Shown here: positions 8,344 to 14,797 of the stretch, one piece after another | Layout of the letters: each line of letters starts with the position of its first letter | Numbering within the stretch: the first letter of the stretch is position 1 | From: Chloroflexia bacterium | GTDB lineage: Bacteria > Chloroflexota > Chloroflexia > Thermomicrobiales > JALYUS01 | Direction: 5' to 3' | Length of the DNA: 20,964 nucleotides | NCBI GenBank assembly: GCA_025924435.1 | Contig: JAICIL010000037.1 | Span: 1 to 20,964, forward strand | Notes under the pieces: generated by a model | Seen by the model: the letters and a program-made list of their open reading frames with translations, nothing else | Told to the model about the DNA's origin: nothing | The model's database searches: none | Made by a program: the position numbers and the translations under genes

Positions 8344-9135
8344 TTACTCCTCAATCGAGAGCAGAACCGCGAAACGCCCCTCGATCTCGTGGTGCAGGCG
8401 CGCGTAGCGATGGGAGAAGAAGCGCGCGCCCCGCTCGAATGTGCATATCCCACTGGCATGGATCGTTCCGGGCCTGAGTCCGGCGCGCCGGAACTGCGCG
8501 GCGTTTGCTTCCCAGAGGTTGAGACGTGTCTGGCTGTCCGTACGGATAAGGAGGTTATGTCCAGGATATGCCGTGGCGAAGGCCGAGGCGACCTCCGGGC
8601 CAACTTCGTAGACGCGCGGGCCGATGCTCGGCCCAATCACCGCCAGCATCCGCGCGGGGTCGCTACCGTATCGCGCGCGCATCGCCGCGACCAGACAACC
8701 GGCCATGCCCGCGAGCGTGCCGCGCCACCCGGCGTGCGCCAGGCCGATGGCCCGCCGCTCGGCGTCCACGACGATCAGCGGCACGCAGTCCGCGAAGCAC
8801 ATCATCAGCGCAAGGCCCGGCGTATTCGTCGTCATGCCGTCCGTCCGGGGGATGGCAGTCGTCGGTTCCATGATTCCGCGCCCTGCGTCGGCCTCATCCA
8901 CCGAACGAATGTCCGTGCCGTGGACGAGGCCGCACATCACCGCCCGATCCGTCTCACGCCCGATTGCCGCGAGCCATCGGCGACGATTCGCCGCCACCCC
9001 CTCCGGGCAGGCGGCGCTGGTCGTGAAACTCATGTCGCCGCCCACGGGCAGCGCGTCATCTCGGGTCGTCACGACGTGGCGGAGCCAGGGAATTGCCTCC
9101 AGGGCGGGGAGAGTGCAGGGATCGTACGTCACCAC
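8344..9135 (-). CDS. pgeF: Peptidoglycan editing factor PgeF (laccase-domain, YfiH family)
   Basis: A 263-residue YfiH/PgeF protein, formerly called multicopper polyphenol oxidase. The metal/active-site residues are in place: His72 (LVHGTD), Cys117 (FADCVPL) and His134 (LAHAGWRGT). The C-terminal CTFERGARFFSHR is also typical. In E. coli the family removes wrongly incorporated L-Ser from muropeptide stems; related proteins act on purine nucleosides. It is cytoplasmic, with no signal peptide. The start is one of two tandem GTG codons (9135, 9132), placed 4 nt after the stop of the upstream spermidine-synthase-like gene, with AAGGGCGG as ribosome site. Translation is probably coupled. yggS follows after 6 nt. 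Confidence 0.93.
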   Translation of the reverse strand: MVTYDPCTLPALEAIPWLRHVVTTRDDALPVGGDMSFTTSAACPEGVAANRRRWLAAIGRETDRAVMCGLVHGTDIRSVDEADAGRGIMEPTTAIPRTDGMTTNTPGLALMMCFADCVPLIVVDAERRAIGLAHAGWRGTLAGMAGCLVAAMRARYGSDPARMLAVIGPSIGPRVYEVGPEVASAFATAYPGHNLLIRTDSQTRLNLWEANAAQFRRAGLRPGTIHASGICTFERGARFFSHRYARLHHEIEGRFAVLLSIEE

Positions 9136-9139
9136 GGCG

Positions 9140-10780
9140 CTATGTGCCGCCCTTGCGGGCGTAGTCGAGCAGGATACGATCTATCAGGTCCTCCACCGGC
9201 GCGAGATCATCGGTGAAGATATGCGGACCGGGTGCGGCCTCCCGGAGATGCCCGTCCTTGATCGCCGCGTCGCCGAGCGTGACGAGCGCGGAGTCCGGGG
9301 TCGTCTGGCGGACGGCGTTGATGTTCGCGGCGAAGTTCGCGAGCGAGGTCGGTCGCTTCGTGCCGATCACCATCGTGTTCGTGAACGATGGCGTGTCAAT
9401 CAGGTAGACATTCGGGAAGACGGAGCGCATCGTGTCGCTGATCACATCCACGAGGCGGAAATCGGTGTTCGAGCGACCCGCGTTGACGATGAACGTCCCG
9501 TCGTCGTTGAGATGGTCGTACGCCTCCCGGAAGAACTCCTGCGTCGTCAACTGGAAGGGGATATACGGCTGATGATAGGCGTCCGCCGCGATCACGTCGT
9601 ACGTCTTGTCGGTCGTCCGCATGTAGTAGCGGCCATCCTGGACGATCACATTGACGTGGGAGGCGTCCAGATTGAAGAATTGGCGGGCGACATCCACGAT
9701 CTTCGGGTCAATCTCCACACCGTCAATGTGCACGCCGGGGCCGTAGATCTGATCCATCCGCTGCGCGACCGTCCCACCCGCGAGGCCGATGATGCAGACA
9801 TCCTTGATGGCGTCGGGCCGCTGGTTTGGGATGAAGAACGGCGCGACGGCGAAGTAATCCCACGGGCCGTTACTGAGCGGCTGGACTGCGTCGCCGGGAT
9901 AATAGAGGGAATGGATCGCGTGCCCCTCGTTCAAATAAAGTTCCCGCGCGCCGTTCGCGGGGTTGCGCCCGACCTGGATGAAATTGTAGGCGGACTCGCC
10001 CTGCCAGATGACCGCGCGCCCGGCATCGAGCGGGCGGACGAAGCCGCGATGCCCGAACCCCGCGATGCCGATCATGATCGCAAGGAGGAGCGCCGTCGCA
10101 ACCAAGAGGCGGGTGCGTTCCCGCGTGCGTGGTGCGCGGGCGAGGCCGATCAGGGACGCCGCGAGGAGTACGACGGCGAAAAGGTAGAACGTCCGGAATG
10201 TGCCGATGCGGGGGATGAGCAGGAAGGTCGGCACGAATGTCCCGACGATGCTGCCGACCGTGCTCAGGGCATAGAGCGAGCCGGAGGTATTCCCGGCGCC
10301 CGCCACGGACGCGAGCGCCAGCCGGATGGCGAACGGCGAGACGCAGCCGAGCAGCGTCACCGGGATGGCGAAGAGGATGAGCGTACCGATGAGTGAGCCG
10401 TAGAAGCCGCCGAGCGAGATCGCCGCGAATGCGGTGAGGCTTTTGGCGAGGATCGGCTGCGCCAGGAGCGGCACGAGGCCCGTGACGAACGCCGCAATCG
10501 CCGTGATCGCATAGAGCAGCGAGATCCGGGGCCAGCGATCGGCGATCCGCCCGCCGACGGCGTAGCCGATGGAGAGGTAAATCAGCGTCAGTCCGATCAG
10601 ATTTGCCCAGATGAAGAGGGAGGTGCCGAAAAATGGGGCGAGAAGGCGCGACGCGGCCAGTTCGATGCCGATACTGACGCCGCCGCTGACGAAGACCACC
10701 ACGCGGAGATACCAGTCAACCGCCGCCGTAACCGCCGCGTCTCCCGACGCGGCAACGGGCGGATCAAGCGTTCGAGCCAA
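9140..10780 (-). CDS. Membrane-fused spermidine-synthase-like protein
   Basis: A 546-residue fusion of a membrane domain (about residues 25-255, several hydrophobic helices) and a C-terminal spermidine-synthase-like Rossmann methyltransferase fold. The nucleotide-binding stretch VCIIGLAGGTVAQ (about 323-335) is followed by GVEIDPKIVDVA, then QDGRYYM and AADAYHQPYIPFQLTTQEF. These match aminopropyltransferase motifs, but such fused proteins are often of unproven substrate, so no speE symbol is given. The frame is open to 10921, but that extension crosses repeats and a promoter. TTG at 10780 is preferred: GGAGG lies 9 nt upstream and the membrane domain follows after about 25 residues. It is first in the operon with pgeF and yggS. 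Confidence 0.85.
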   Translation of the reverse strand: MARTLDPPVAASGDAAVTAAVDWYLRVVVFVSGGVSIGIELAASRLLAPFFGTSLFIWANLIGLTLIYLSIGYAVGGRIADRWPRISLLYAITAIAAFVTGLVPLLAQPILAKSLTAFAAISLGGFYGSLIGTLILFAIPVTLLGCVSPFAIRLALASVAGAGNTSGSLYALSTVGSIVGTFVPTFLLIPRIGTFRTFYLFAVVLLAASLIGLARAPRTRERTRLLVATALLLAIMIGIAGFGHRGFVRPLDAGRAVIWQGESAYNFIQVGRNPANGARELYLNEGHAIHSLYYPGDAVQPLSNGPWDYFAVAPFFIPNQRPDAIKDVCIIGLAGGTVAQRMDQIYGPGVHIDGVEIDPKIVDVARQFFNLDASHVNVIVQDGRYYMRTTDKTYDVIAADAYHQPYIPFQLTTQEFFREAYDHLNDDGTFIVNAGRSNTDFRLVDVISDTMRSVFPNVYLIDTPSFTNTMVIGTKRPTSLANFAANINAVRQTTPDSALVTLGDAAIKDGHLREAAPGPHIFTDDLAPVEDLIDRILLDYARKGGT

Positions 10781-10810
10781 GCCGTAGGTCCTCCGTACTA
10801 GACGTAATCG

Positions 10811-10824
10811 GCAGTCAGTGGTCA
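10811..10824. repeat. Two imperfect heptamer units
   Basis: GCAGTCA followed by GTGGTCA, in the leader of the spermidine-synthase-like gene. This is a short remnant or seed of the heptamer family found in other gaps; alone it would not be convincing. Confidence 0.35.
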
Positions 10825-10875
10825 GAGAGAAACGGCAGAGGCCGGCACCCGTTTCGCACGGAGATTGCTGCGCGG

Positions 10876-10884
10876 AGTATAGCA
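10876..10884 (-). promoter_or_regulatory. Putative extended -10 promoter of the speE-like/pgeF/yggS operon
   Basis: On the minus strand TGC-TATACT is an extended -10 match (hexamer 10881-10876). The predicted start near 10869 leaves a leader of about 89 nt before the TTG start. No good -35 is seen; that position falls in a GTGCCGA heptamer repeat. The identical TGCTATACT lies upstream of the NifU-like gene. Confidence 0.5.
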
Positions 10885-10892
10885 CAGCACAG

Positions 10893-10913
10893 GTGCCGAG
10901 TGCCGAGCGCCGA
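10893..10913. repeat. Heptamer tandem repeat, three units of GTGCCGA type
   Basis: GTGCCGA, GTGCCGA and GCGCCGA stand in a strict 7-base register between the terminator of the 95-residue gene and the promoter of the spermidine-synthase-like operon. Confidence 0.6.
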
Positions 10914-10920
10914 GCAAACA

Positions 10921-10951
10921 ACGAACGCCAGCGTTACGGACTGGCGTTCGT
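10921..10951 (-). terminator. Intrinsic terminator-like hairpin after the 95-residue gene
   Basis: ACGAACGCCAG (10921-10931) and CTGGCGTTCGT (10941-10951) form a perfect 11-bp stem with a 9-nt loop. On the minus strand it begins 23 nt past the stop of the gene at 10975 and is followed by the T-rich TGTTTGC. It separates that gene from the downstream operon promoter. Confidence 0.7.
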
Positions 10952-10974
10952 CGCTGAAATACCCTGTAATCGCG

Positions 10975-11262
10975 TTATTCGACCTCGACCGGGCGTGCGG
11001 GCGCATCCAGCGTGGCGTAACCATCGCGCACGGAGGCGGCGATGTACCCAAAGGTCTGCCGGAAGTACGCCGGGTATTTCTCCCATTCGTCCGCCATCCC
11101 CGGCGCGAACTTCATTGCCGTCGCTTTCGCGTCGTCGCCCTCGACGGTGATCTCCTGCAACAGACCGAGCCGTGCGAGCGTCACCCGATCCGCGAGGCGC
11201 ATGATCTGAATCAACAAGTCCTTGAAATCTTCCACGATTCTCCTCATTTCGAGCGCATCCAC
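10975..11262 (-). CDS. Hypothetical 95-residue protein
   Basis: The family is not recognised. The product is soluble and mostly helical in appearance, with an amphipathic N-terminus (RRIVEDFKDLLIQIMRLADRVTLARLGLLQEI), a middle part ending in MADEWEKYPAYFRQTFGYIAAS, and a Pro/Val/Glu tail. There is no signal peptide, membrane segment or cysteine. The start is uncertain. ATG at 11262 has GAAGG 7 nt upstream, ATG at 11247 is in frame, and a GTG at 11235 is preceded closely by AGGAG. A putative extended -10 (11285-11277) and a hairpin after the stop suggest a single-gene transcript. Codon use resembles the neighbours, which supports a real gene. Confidence 0.65.
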   Translation of the reverse strand: MDALEMRRIVEDFKDLLIQIMRLADRVTLARLGLLQEITVEGDDAKATAMKFAPGMADEWEKYPAYFRQTFGYIAASVRDGYATLDAPARPVEVE

Positions 11263-11276
11263 CAGCCTTCAGGCGT

Positions 11277-11285
11277 ATGGTAGCA
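11277..11285 (-). promoter_or_regulatory. Putative extended -10 promoter of the 95-residue gene
   Basis: On the minus strand TGC-TACCAT (hexamer 11282-11277) fits an extended -10. Transcription would start near 11270, only 8 nt before the ATG at 11262, which would favour one of the later start codons. Heptamer repeats occupy the -35 region. Confidence 0.4.
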
Positions 11286-11288
11286 GAA

Positions 11289-11330
11289 ATCAGCAGTCAG
11301 TAGTCGGTAGTCCGCAGTCCGCACTCGCTA
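11289..11330. repeat. Heptamer tandem repeat, six units of GTCNGYA type
   Basis: The units are ATCAGCA, GTCAGTA, GTCGGTA, GTCCGCA, GTCCGCA and CTCGCTA in unbroken 7-base register. This lies in the divergent gap between the 95-residue gene and the HTH gene. Confidence 0.8.
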
Positions 11331-11341
11331 CGCATCTCTCA

Positions 11342-11390
11342 GTATGTGTCGCATAAGATAAGTTAAGCGACAATTAAGATCGTGCCGGTC
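11342..11390. promoter_or_regulatory. AT-rich island with inverted repeat in divergent gap
   Basis: TGTCGC (11347-11352) and GCGACA (11367-11372) flank a 14-base AT-rich spacer, followed by AATTAAG. This is the most AT-rich stretch of the divergent 11263-11562 gap and lies 70-110 bp upstream of the HTH gene's -35 box. It could be a binding site; no factor can be named. Confidence 0.25.
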
Positions 11391-11460
11391 AAACTGACTT
11401 CCCTCCTTGCATCGCGGGACGGTTGGGGCAGCGCAATATCCTCATGCTCCTCTCACCTAG

Positions 11461-11490
11461 TTGACAGAAGATCGTAACCGCACGTACAAT
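11461..11490 (+). promoter_or_regulatory. Near-consensus sigma-70-type promoter of the HTH gene
   Basis: TTGACA (11461-11466), an 18-bp spacer and TACAAT (11485-11490). The expected start is near 11497, with a 66-nt leader before the ATG at 11563. The alaS promoter has the same two hexamers and spacing. This also argues against reading the TTG at 11461 as a start codon. Confidence 0.8.
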
Positions 11491-11562
11491 GTGAGACGTA
11501 TGCTTCGTCCGTACAAGCGTCCCACAACGCTTGATTCGTCGTGCAGGATTGGGGAGGAACGT

Positions 11563-12147
11563 ATGATGGCCGACACGTCACCGTTTCAAGAGACGATTGA
11601 CAAGACGCTCCGCCTCGTGTACAGCCAGATGCACCGCTATCACCTGAAACTGTTCGGCAAAGCGCCGGACGCGGTCTCCGTCGAGGGGCTGCGCGAAGGT
11701 CCGCTCGGCCAGGACCTCTACCACCTCGGGCGGCTCGCGCGCGGCGAGGAGCAAGCGAATCAGGAGGATGTCTTCCGCGCCGTGAACTCGGTGCTCGAGC
11801 TGCTCTTCTGGCCCGCCGGTGAAGACCAGTACCAGGTGCCGCGTTCCTTCTGGGAGGAGCCGCTCGGCAAGATGCTCTCGCAGGCGAAACTGCGCGCGGT
11901 GGATGCGAGCGAGCTGATGAGCATCGGCAACGCTGCGCAGCGACTCGGCGTCACCCGCCCGACGATTTATCGCTGGATGGACGACCACACGCTCAACTAT
12001 GTGCGCGACGAAATGAGCGGACGGACCTTCGTTTTCCGGCAGGACGTGGACCAATTGCACGAGGAAGCCTCGCACATGTCCCATGACCAGATCTTGCCAC
12101 GCACCAACGACGGCTATGACCGCCTGGAGCGGGACACGATCCAGTAA
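11563..12147 (+). CDS. Helix-turn-helix DNA-binding protein with uncharacterised N-terminal domain
   Basis: A 194-residue protein. Residues 118-166 form an excisionase/MerR-like helix-turn-helix (HTH_17 type): LMSIGNAAQRLGVTRPTIYRWMDD, then a beta-wing RTFVFRQDVDQL. Residues 7-112 are helical and not recognised, with a tryptophan- and acid-rich stretch ELLFWPAGEDQYQVPRSFWEEP. It probably regulates transcription, with the N-terminal part for dimerisation or ligand sensing (inference). GGGGAGGA at 11551-11558 directs the ATG at 11563 or the adjacent ATG at 11566. An upstream TTG at 11461 is rejected as it is the -35 box. The gene stands alone between its promoter and a strong terminator; the divergent neighbour may share control. 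Confidence 0.85.
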   Translation: MMADTSPFQETIDKTLRLVYSQMHRYHLKLFGKAPDAVSVEGLREGPLGQDLYHLGRLARGEEQANQEDVFRAVNSVLELLFWPAGEDQYQVPRSFWEEPLGKMLSQAKLRAVDASELMSIGNAAQRLGVTRPTIYRWMDDHTLNYVRDEMSGRTFVFRQDVDQLHEEASHMSHDQILPRTNDGYDRLERDTIQ

Positions 12148-12180
12148 ATAGTAGCCGGATCGGGACAGAGCGATACGCAC

Positions 12181-12213
12181 GAAGAACGGAGCCTCTCGGC
12201 GGCTCCGTTCTTC
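12181..12213. terminator. Bidirectional intrinsic terminator hairpin
   Basis: GAAGAACGGAGCC (12181-12193) and GGCTCCGTTCTTC (12201-12213) make a perfect 13-bp stem with a 7-nt loop. The arms end in GAAGAA/TTCTTC, so RNA from either strand has a pyrimidine-rich 3' side. It lies 33 nt after the HTH gene and 35 nt after the convergent NifU-like gene and can serve both. Confidence 0.8.
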
Positions 12214-12218
12214 TCCAT

Positions 12219-12246
12219 CTACTGACTTCTGACTACCGGCTACTGG
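12219..12246. repeat. Heptamer tandem repeat, four units of CTACTGG type
   Basis: CTACTGA, CTTCTGA, CTACCGG and CTACTGG in 7-base register, between the shared terminator and the stop of the NifU-like gene. Confidence 0.6.
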
Positions 12247-12248
12247 AT

Positions 12249-12473
12249 TTACTCGACAGGCACGAGTTGGGTAACGCCGGGGACCTGTTGGCGGAGGAAG
12301 CGCTCGATGCCGTAGGTCAGGGTCATCGTGGACATCGGGCAGCCGCCGCACGCGCCATGCAGCCGGACCATCACAACGCCGTCGTCGGTGACTTCCACCA
12401 GTTCGAGGTCGCCGCCGTCCGCCTGCAATGCCGGGCGCACCTTATTGAGCGCGGTCAAGACCTGATCCTTCAT
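12249..12473 (-). CDS. NifU C-terminal domain (Nfu-type) Fe-S cluster protein
   Basis: A 74-residue stand-alone NifU C-terminal domain. Family features are VRPALQADGGDLELVEV, VMVRLHGACGGCPMSTMTL and a C-terminal VPGVTQLVPVE. Cys42 and Cys45 form the CxxC pair that binds a [4Fe-4S] cluster across a dimer. Such proteins act as cluster carriers or scaffolds in the cytoplasm. ATG at 12473 is chosen because AAGGAG lies 6-7 nt upstream; an ATG six codons earlier overlaps that ribosome site. No nifS/suf genes are nearby. An extended -10 at 12564-12556 and the hairpin at 12181-12213 suggest a single-gene transcript lying just behind the alaS-ruvX operon. Confidence 0.93.
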   Translation of the reverse strand: MKDQVLTALNKVRPALQADGGDLELVEVTDDGVVMVRLHGACGGCPMSTMTLTYGIERFLRQQVPGVTQLVPVE

Positions 12474-12494
12474 GCGATGCTCCTTCCACAAAAA

Positions 12495-12508
12495 CGATGA
12501 GCGATGAG
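12495..12508. repeat. Two heptamer units of CGATGAG type
   Basis: Two exact CGATGAG units in the leader of the NifU-like gene. They are short, but part of the same pattern as the GCTCGAT units 70 bp away. Confidence 0.45.
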
Positions 12509-12555
12509 CAACGCGCAGCCCATCCCCAATACATCATCGGTGAGAGACGAAGCCG

Positions 12556-12564
12556 AGTATAGCA
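12556..12564 (-). promoter_or_regulatory. Putative extended -10 promoter of the NifU-like gene
   Basis: On the minus strand TGC-TATACT (hexamer 12561-12556) is identical to the element before the spermidine-synthase-like operon. The expected start near 12549 gives a leader of about 76 nt. The -35 position is occupied by heptamer sequence and shows no TTGACA match. Confidence 0.5.
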
Positions 12565-12570
12565 TACACC

Positions 12571-12605
12571 CCTCAATGTTCATTGCTCGATGCTCGATGC
12601 TCGAT
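12571..12605. repeat. Heptamer tandem repeat, five units, overlapping the 3' end of ruvX
   Basis: CCTCAAT, GTTCATT and three exact GCTCGAT units. The ruvX stop codon (12582-12580) lies in the second unit, and the last residues of RuvX (RASSIEQ) are encoded by the GCTCGAT units. Confidence 0.75.
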
Positions 12606-13077
12606 TCCGACGCCGGTCGAGATACCCCTGCAAAATCAACGCGGCGGCACGCGCATCGAGGGTTGCCCTCCCCTCCCGCGTCGGTCGCGTGCCGCGCGAG
12701 CGGCCCTGCTTCCCCTCGAATGTTCGTGCGGCCTGCGCCGTCGTCAACCGTTCGTCCATCAAGGATATGTACACACGTAGCGGTTCGAGCGCCGTGCGTA
12801 GACGGGCGACGAATTCCTCCGTCCACACTGCTTGAACGCCGCGTTCGCCTTTCATATTCCGCGGCAGACCGACGACTACCCGCCGTACCCGATATTGCTG
12901 CACCAATGCGACTATCTCGCGGATTGCGTCGTCTATTCCCTCATTCTTTTGGGATATGTTTAGGGTTCCCTCCGGGGAGGCGATAATTTGCAGTTCATCG
13001 CTCACCGCCACGCCGATGCGGTGCGTACCGACATCCAAGCCGATTATCCGCTCCCGCGGCGGATCCGCGGCGCTCAC
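12580..13077 (-). CDS. ruvX: RuvX/YqgF pre-16S rRNA processing nuclease, putative Holliday junction resolvase
   Basis: A 165-residue YqgF-fold (RNase H-like) nuclease. Catalytic acidic residues are Asp15 (GLDVGTHRIGVAVSD), Glu109 (MDERLTTAQA) and Asp141 (LDARAAALILQGYL); VVGLPRNMKGERG at 68-80 is also typical. In E. coli YqgF matures the 5' end of 16S rRNA; Holliday-junction activity is reported for some homologues. The start is GTG at 13077, whose last bases form the TGA stop of the upstream gene (GTGA overlap), so translation is coupled. An ORF extension upstream is rejected as it overlaps that gene. The C-terminal RASSIEQ is written by heptamer repeat units and lies beyond the conserved domain. 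Confidence 0.94.
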   Translation of the reverse strand: MSAADPPRERIIGLDVGTHRIGVAVSDELQIIASPEGTLNISQKNEGIDDAIREIVALVQQYRVRRVVVGLPRNMKGERGVQAVWTEEFVARLRTALEPLRVYISLMDERLTTAQAARTFEGKQGRSRGTRPTREGRATLDARAAALILQGYLDRRRNRASSIEQ

Positions 13078-14750
13078 GTCGGTACGCCAACGCGTACATG
13101 GATATGCGACGCGCTGCGCGGCATGCGCTCTCGAAGCACCTTCGGCAGCCATGACGGACCGTAGCGAACCGTGTAGCCGTTCACCTTCGACTCGGTGACG
13201 AGCGTCCGCTCAGCATCGCGCGCATCCCGCCCGACCAATGCGGCGCGCATCCGCGCCAGGTCGGCGTCGGTGATCACCGCCCGCGTCGTGCCGGTCACGG
13301 TGGCGAAATAGCGCACCAACGGCCCCTGCACATCCACGAACGTCGGCTTCGACTTGACGACCGTTTCGGGGAGTACTCGTCGCGTGCCGCCGTCGGTGAC
13401 CCCCGTCTCCTGTGCGGCCTCGCCCAGGCGCCGATTAATCAGCGCGTCGAAATCGGCGTTCTGGTAGACGGGCATCCGCGCGGTGATCGTCAGGCGGAGA
13501 TGGACGCTGTCGGCCCGCGTCCCGGCGGCCGGTTGCGCGACCACGGCGGGCGGGCGGAGCGTCAAGTAGTCGTTGAGCGCCGTCGCACCGACGGGCAGCG
13601 CGGCGTTCACGTCGCTGAGTGCATGCATCCGCAGGTCGGCTTCGAGCCGCATGCGCAGGCCCGCGATATCGTCGTCGCTGACGACGGCCACCTGCTTCTC
13701 GGTACCGCCCGTGATCTCGCCGCTGATGTAGGTCACATTCTCCGTGTATCGCGCCGAGAAACCGGCGGCGAGGTTACCCGCCGGGCCGGGTTGCGAGGCG
13801 CGCACCTTGCCGCTCGCCTCCCCCAGTTGGCCGCGCACGAAGTCCAGACCCGGCACGACAACATCGCTGACGAGCACATAGGAGGTATCGCGCGGCCCCT
13901 TCAGGGTCGCGCCCGCCTTAAACGTCGTCGCGCCGTCGGCCCGGCTGCGAAAGGTCATCGTCCCCGAAGCCGTGCCGTCCGGGACGGTGCTCGTGCCCGT
14001 CGCGGCAGCATCGCCCTCGCGCGCGAGGGTCGTCTCAAACGTCTTCGTCTGGAGGGTGTTCGGATCGTCCGTCGGCGCGACTGAGACGGCGAATGGCACA
14101 ACCCGCGAGAACGGCTGCTCCACGGGCCGCACGGCGACATCGGCGGTATGGACCTTCCCGACGACTGCCGCCGCACCACCGACGCCGCCGAGCGCGAGGC
14201 AGATGACCATCAGCGCGACGAGCGAGTGACGCGTGACGCGTATCGAGCGCCGCCTGCGGACGACCGAGCGCCGCGTACTACCTGTCGGGTGCGGAGGACT
14301 CCCCGCTGGCTGCCGCCCGCCGCCCGCCGCCCGCTGGGCGTGATACGCGCCGGTCCGATTCGGCGGCCCGTACTGGATATCGGGGACGGGCGCGGTGCCC
14401 GCTTCGGGAGAGACGCCGGGTGGCCGCACGCGATAGCCGAACACCAGCGCCAGCCCTGTCCGGTGCGCATCCCCCACCTCGATGGTGACGGCAAGCCGCC
14501 GCGCGAGCCGCACGGCGTCCAATGCACGGAAGTGATCGGGCGTCGCGAACAATACGGAGAGCGGGTCGAGCCGTAGCGTCACACTCCCCGGCGGGCCGTC
14601 GCGCAGTTGGTCGAGCACCCGTTCGAGCGTCGCATGCTGCGTGACCCGGACAACGGGACAGGTCTGGGGGCTGGCTATCTCAGCAGAAACTGAGGACTGA
14701 GGATCGGGCGTCCGCGCCCCACGATCACCTTGACGCCGTTCATCAATCAT
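13074..14750 (-). CDS. Baseplate-J/gp47-like single-pass membrane protein
   Basis: A 558-residue protein in three parts. Residues 33-110 form a small alpha/beta domain (TLERVLDQL, SVTLRLDPL, LDAVRLARRLAVTIEV). A Pro/Gly/Arg linker leads to one membrane helix at about 175-197, after RRRR, so the N-terminus is probably cytoplasmic. The outer part (about 205-380) resembles the baseplate J domain: TASGTMTFRSRADGATTFKAGATL, then VPGLDFVRGQ and ASQPGPAGNLAAG. No phage genes are nearby, so this is a cellular membrane protein of unknown function; similar proteins occur in Chloroflexota. ATG at 14750 is the only good start before the first domain, though its ribosome site is weak. It is between alaS (65 nt) and ruvX (4-nt overlap). 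Confidence 0.78.
   Translation of the reverse strand: MIDERRQGDRGARTPDPQSSVSAEIASPQTCPVVRVTQHATLERVLDQLRDGPPGSVTLRLDPLSVLFATPDHFRALDAVRLARRLAVTIEVGDAHRTGLALVFGYRVRPPGVSPEAGTAPVPDIQYGPPNRTGAYHAQRAAGGGRQPAGSPPHPTGSTRRSVVRRRRSIRVTRHSLVALMVICLALGGVGGAAAVVGKVHTADVAVRPVEQPFSRVVPFAVSVAPTDDPNTLQTKTFETTLAREGDAAATGTSTVPDGTASGTMTFRSRADGATTFKAGATLKGPRDTSYVLVSDVVVPGLDFVRGQLGEASGKVRASQPGPAGNLAAGFSARYTENVTYISGEITGGTEKQVAVVSDDDIAGLRMRLEADLRMHALSDVNAALPVGATALNDYLTLRPPAVVAQPAAGTRADSVHLRLTITARMPVYQNADFDALINRRLGEAAQETGVTDGGTRRVLPETVVKSKPTFVDVQGPLVRYFATVTGTTRAVITDADLARMRAALVGRDARDAERTLVTESKVNGYTVRYGPSWLPKVLRERMPRSASHIHVRVGVPT
14690..14703. repeat. Two heptamer units of CTGAGGA type inside coding sequence
   Basis: Two exact CTGAGGA units within codons 16-21 of the baseplate-J-like gene, before its first domain. 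They are the complement of the GTCCTCA units at 14798-14823 and pair with them over 15 bp. Confidence 0.65.
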
Positions 14751-14797
14751 ACCGCGCTCATTCCCCAGCGATCATGCTGATTGCCGAGGCCGAGTGA

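Noticed and set aside
8624..10396. A plus-strand open frame of 590 codons
   Set aside because: It lies antisense to pgeF and the spermidine-synthase-like gene, has shadow-type composition, and no recognisable domain.
10781..10921. N-terminal extension of the spermidine-synthase-like protein up to 10921
   Set aside because: The extension would cover a -10 element and heptamer-like sequence and has no protein-like features. TTG at 10780 has a GGAGG site.
11461..11562. TTG at 11461 as start of the HTH protein
   Set aside because: That TTG is part of a TTGACA -35 box, and the ATG at 11563 has a strong GGAGG site.
13074..14750. Phage or phage-tail-like particle remnant
   Set aside because: Only a single baseplate-J-like domain is present, on a membrane anchor, within a housekeeping operon. 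No other tail, sheath or capsid genes are nearby.
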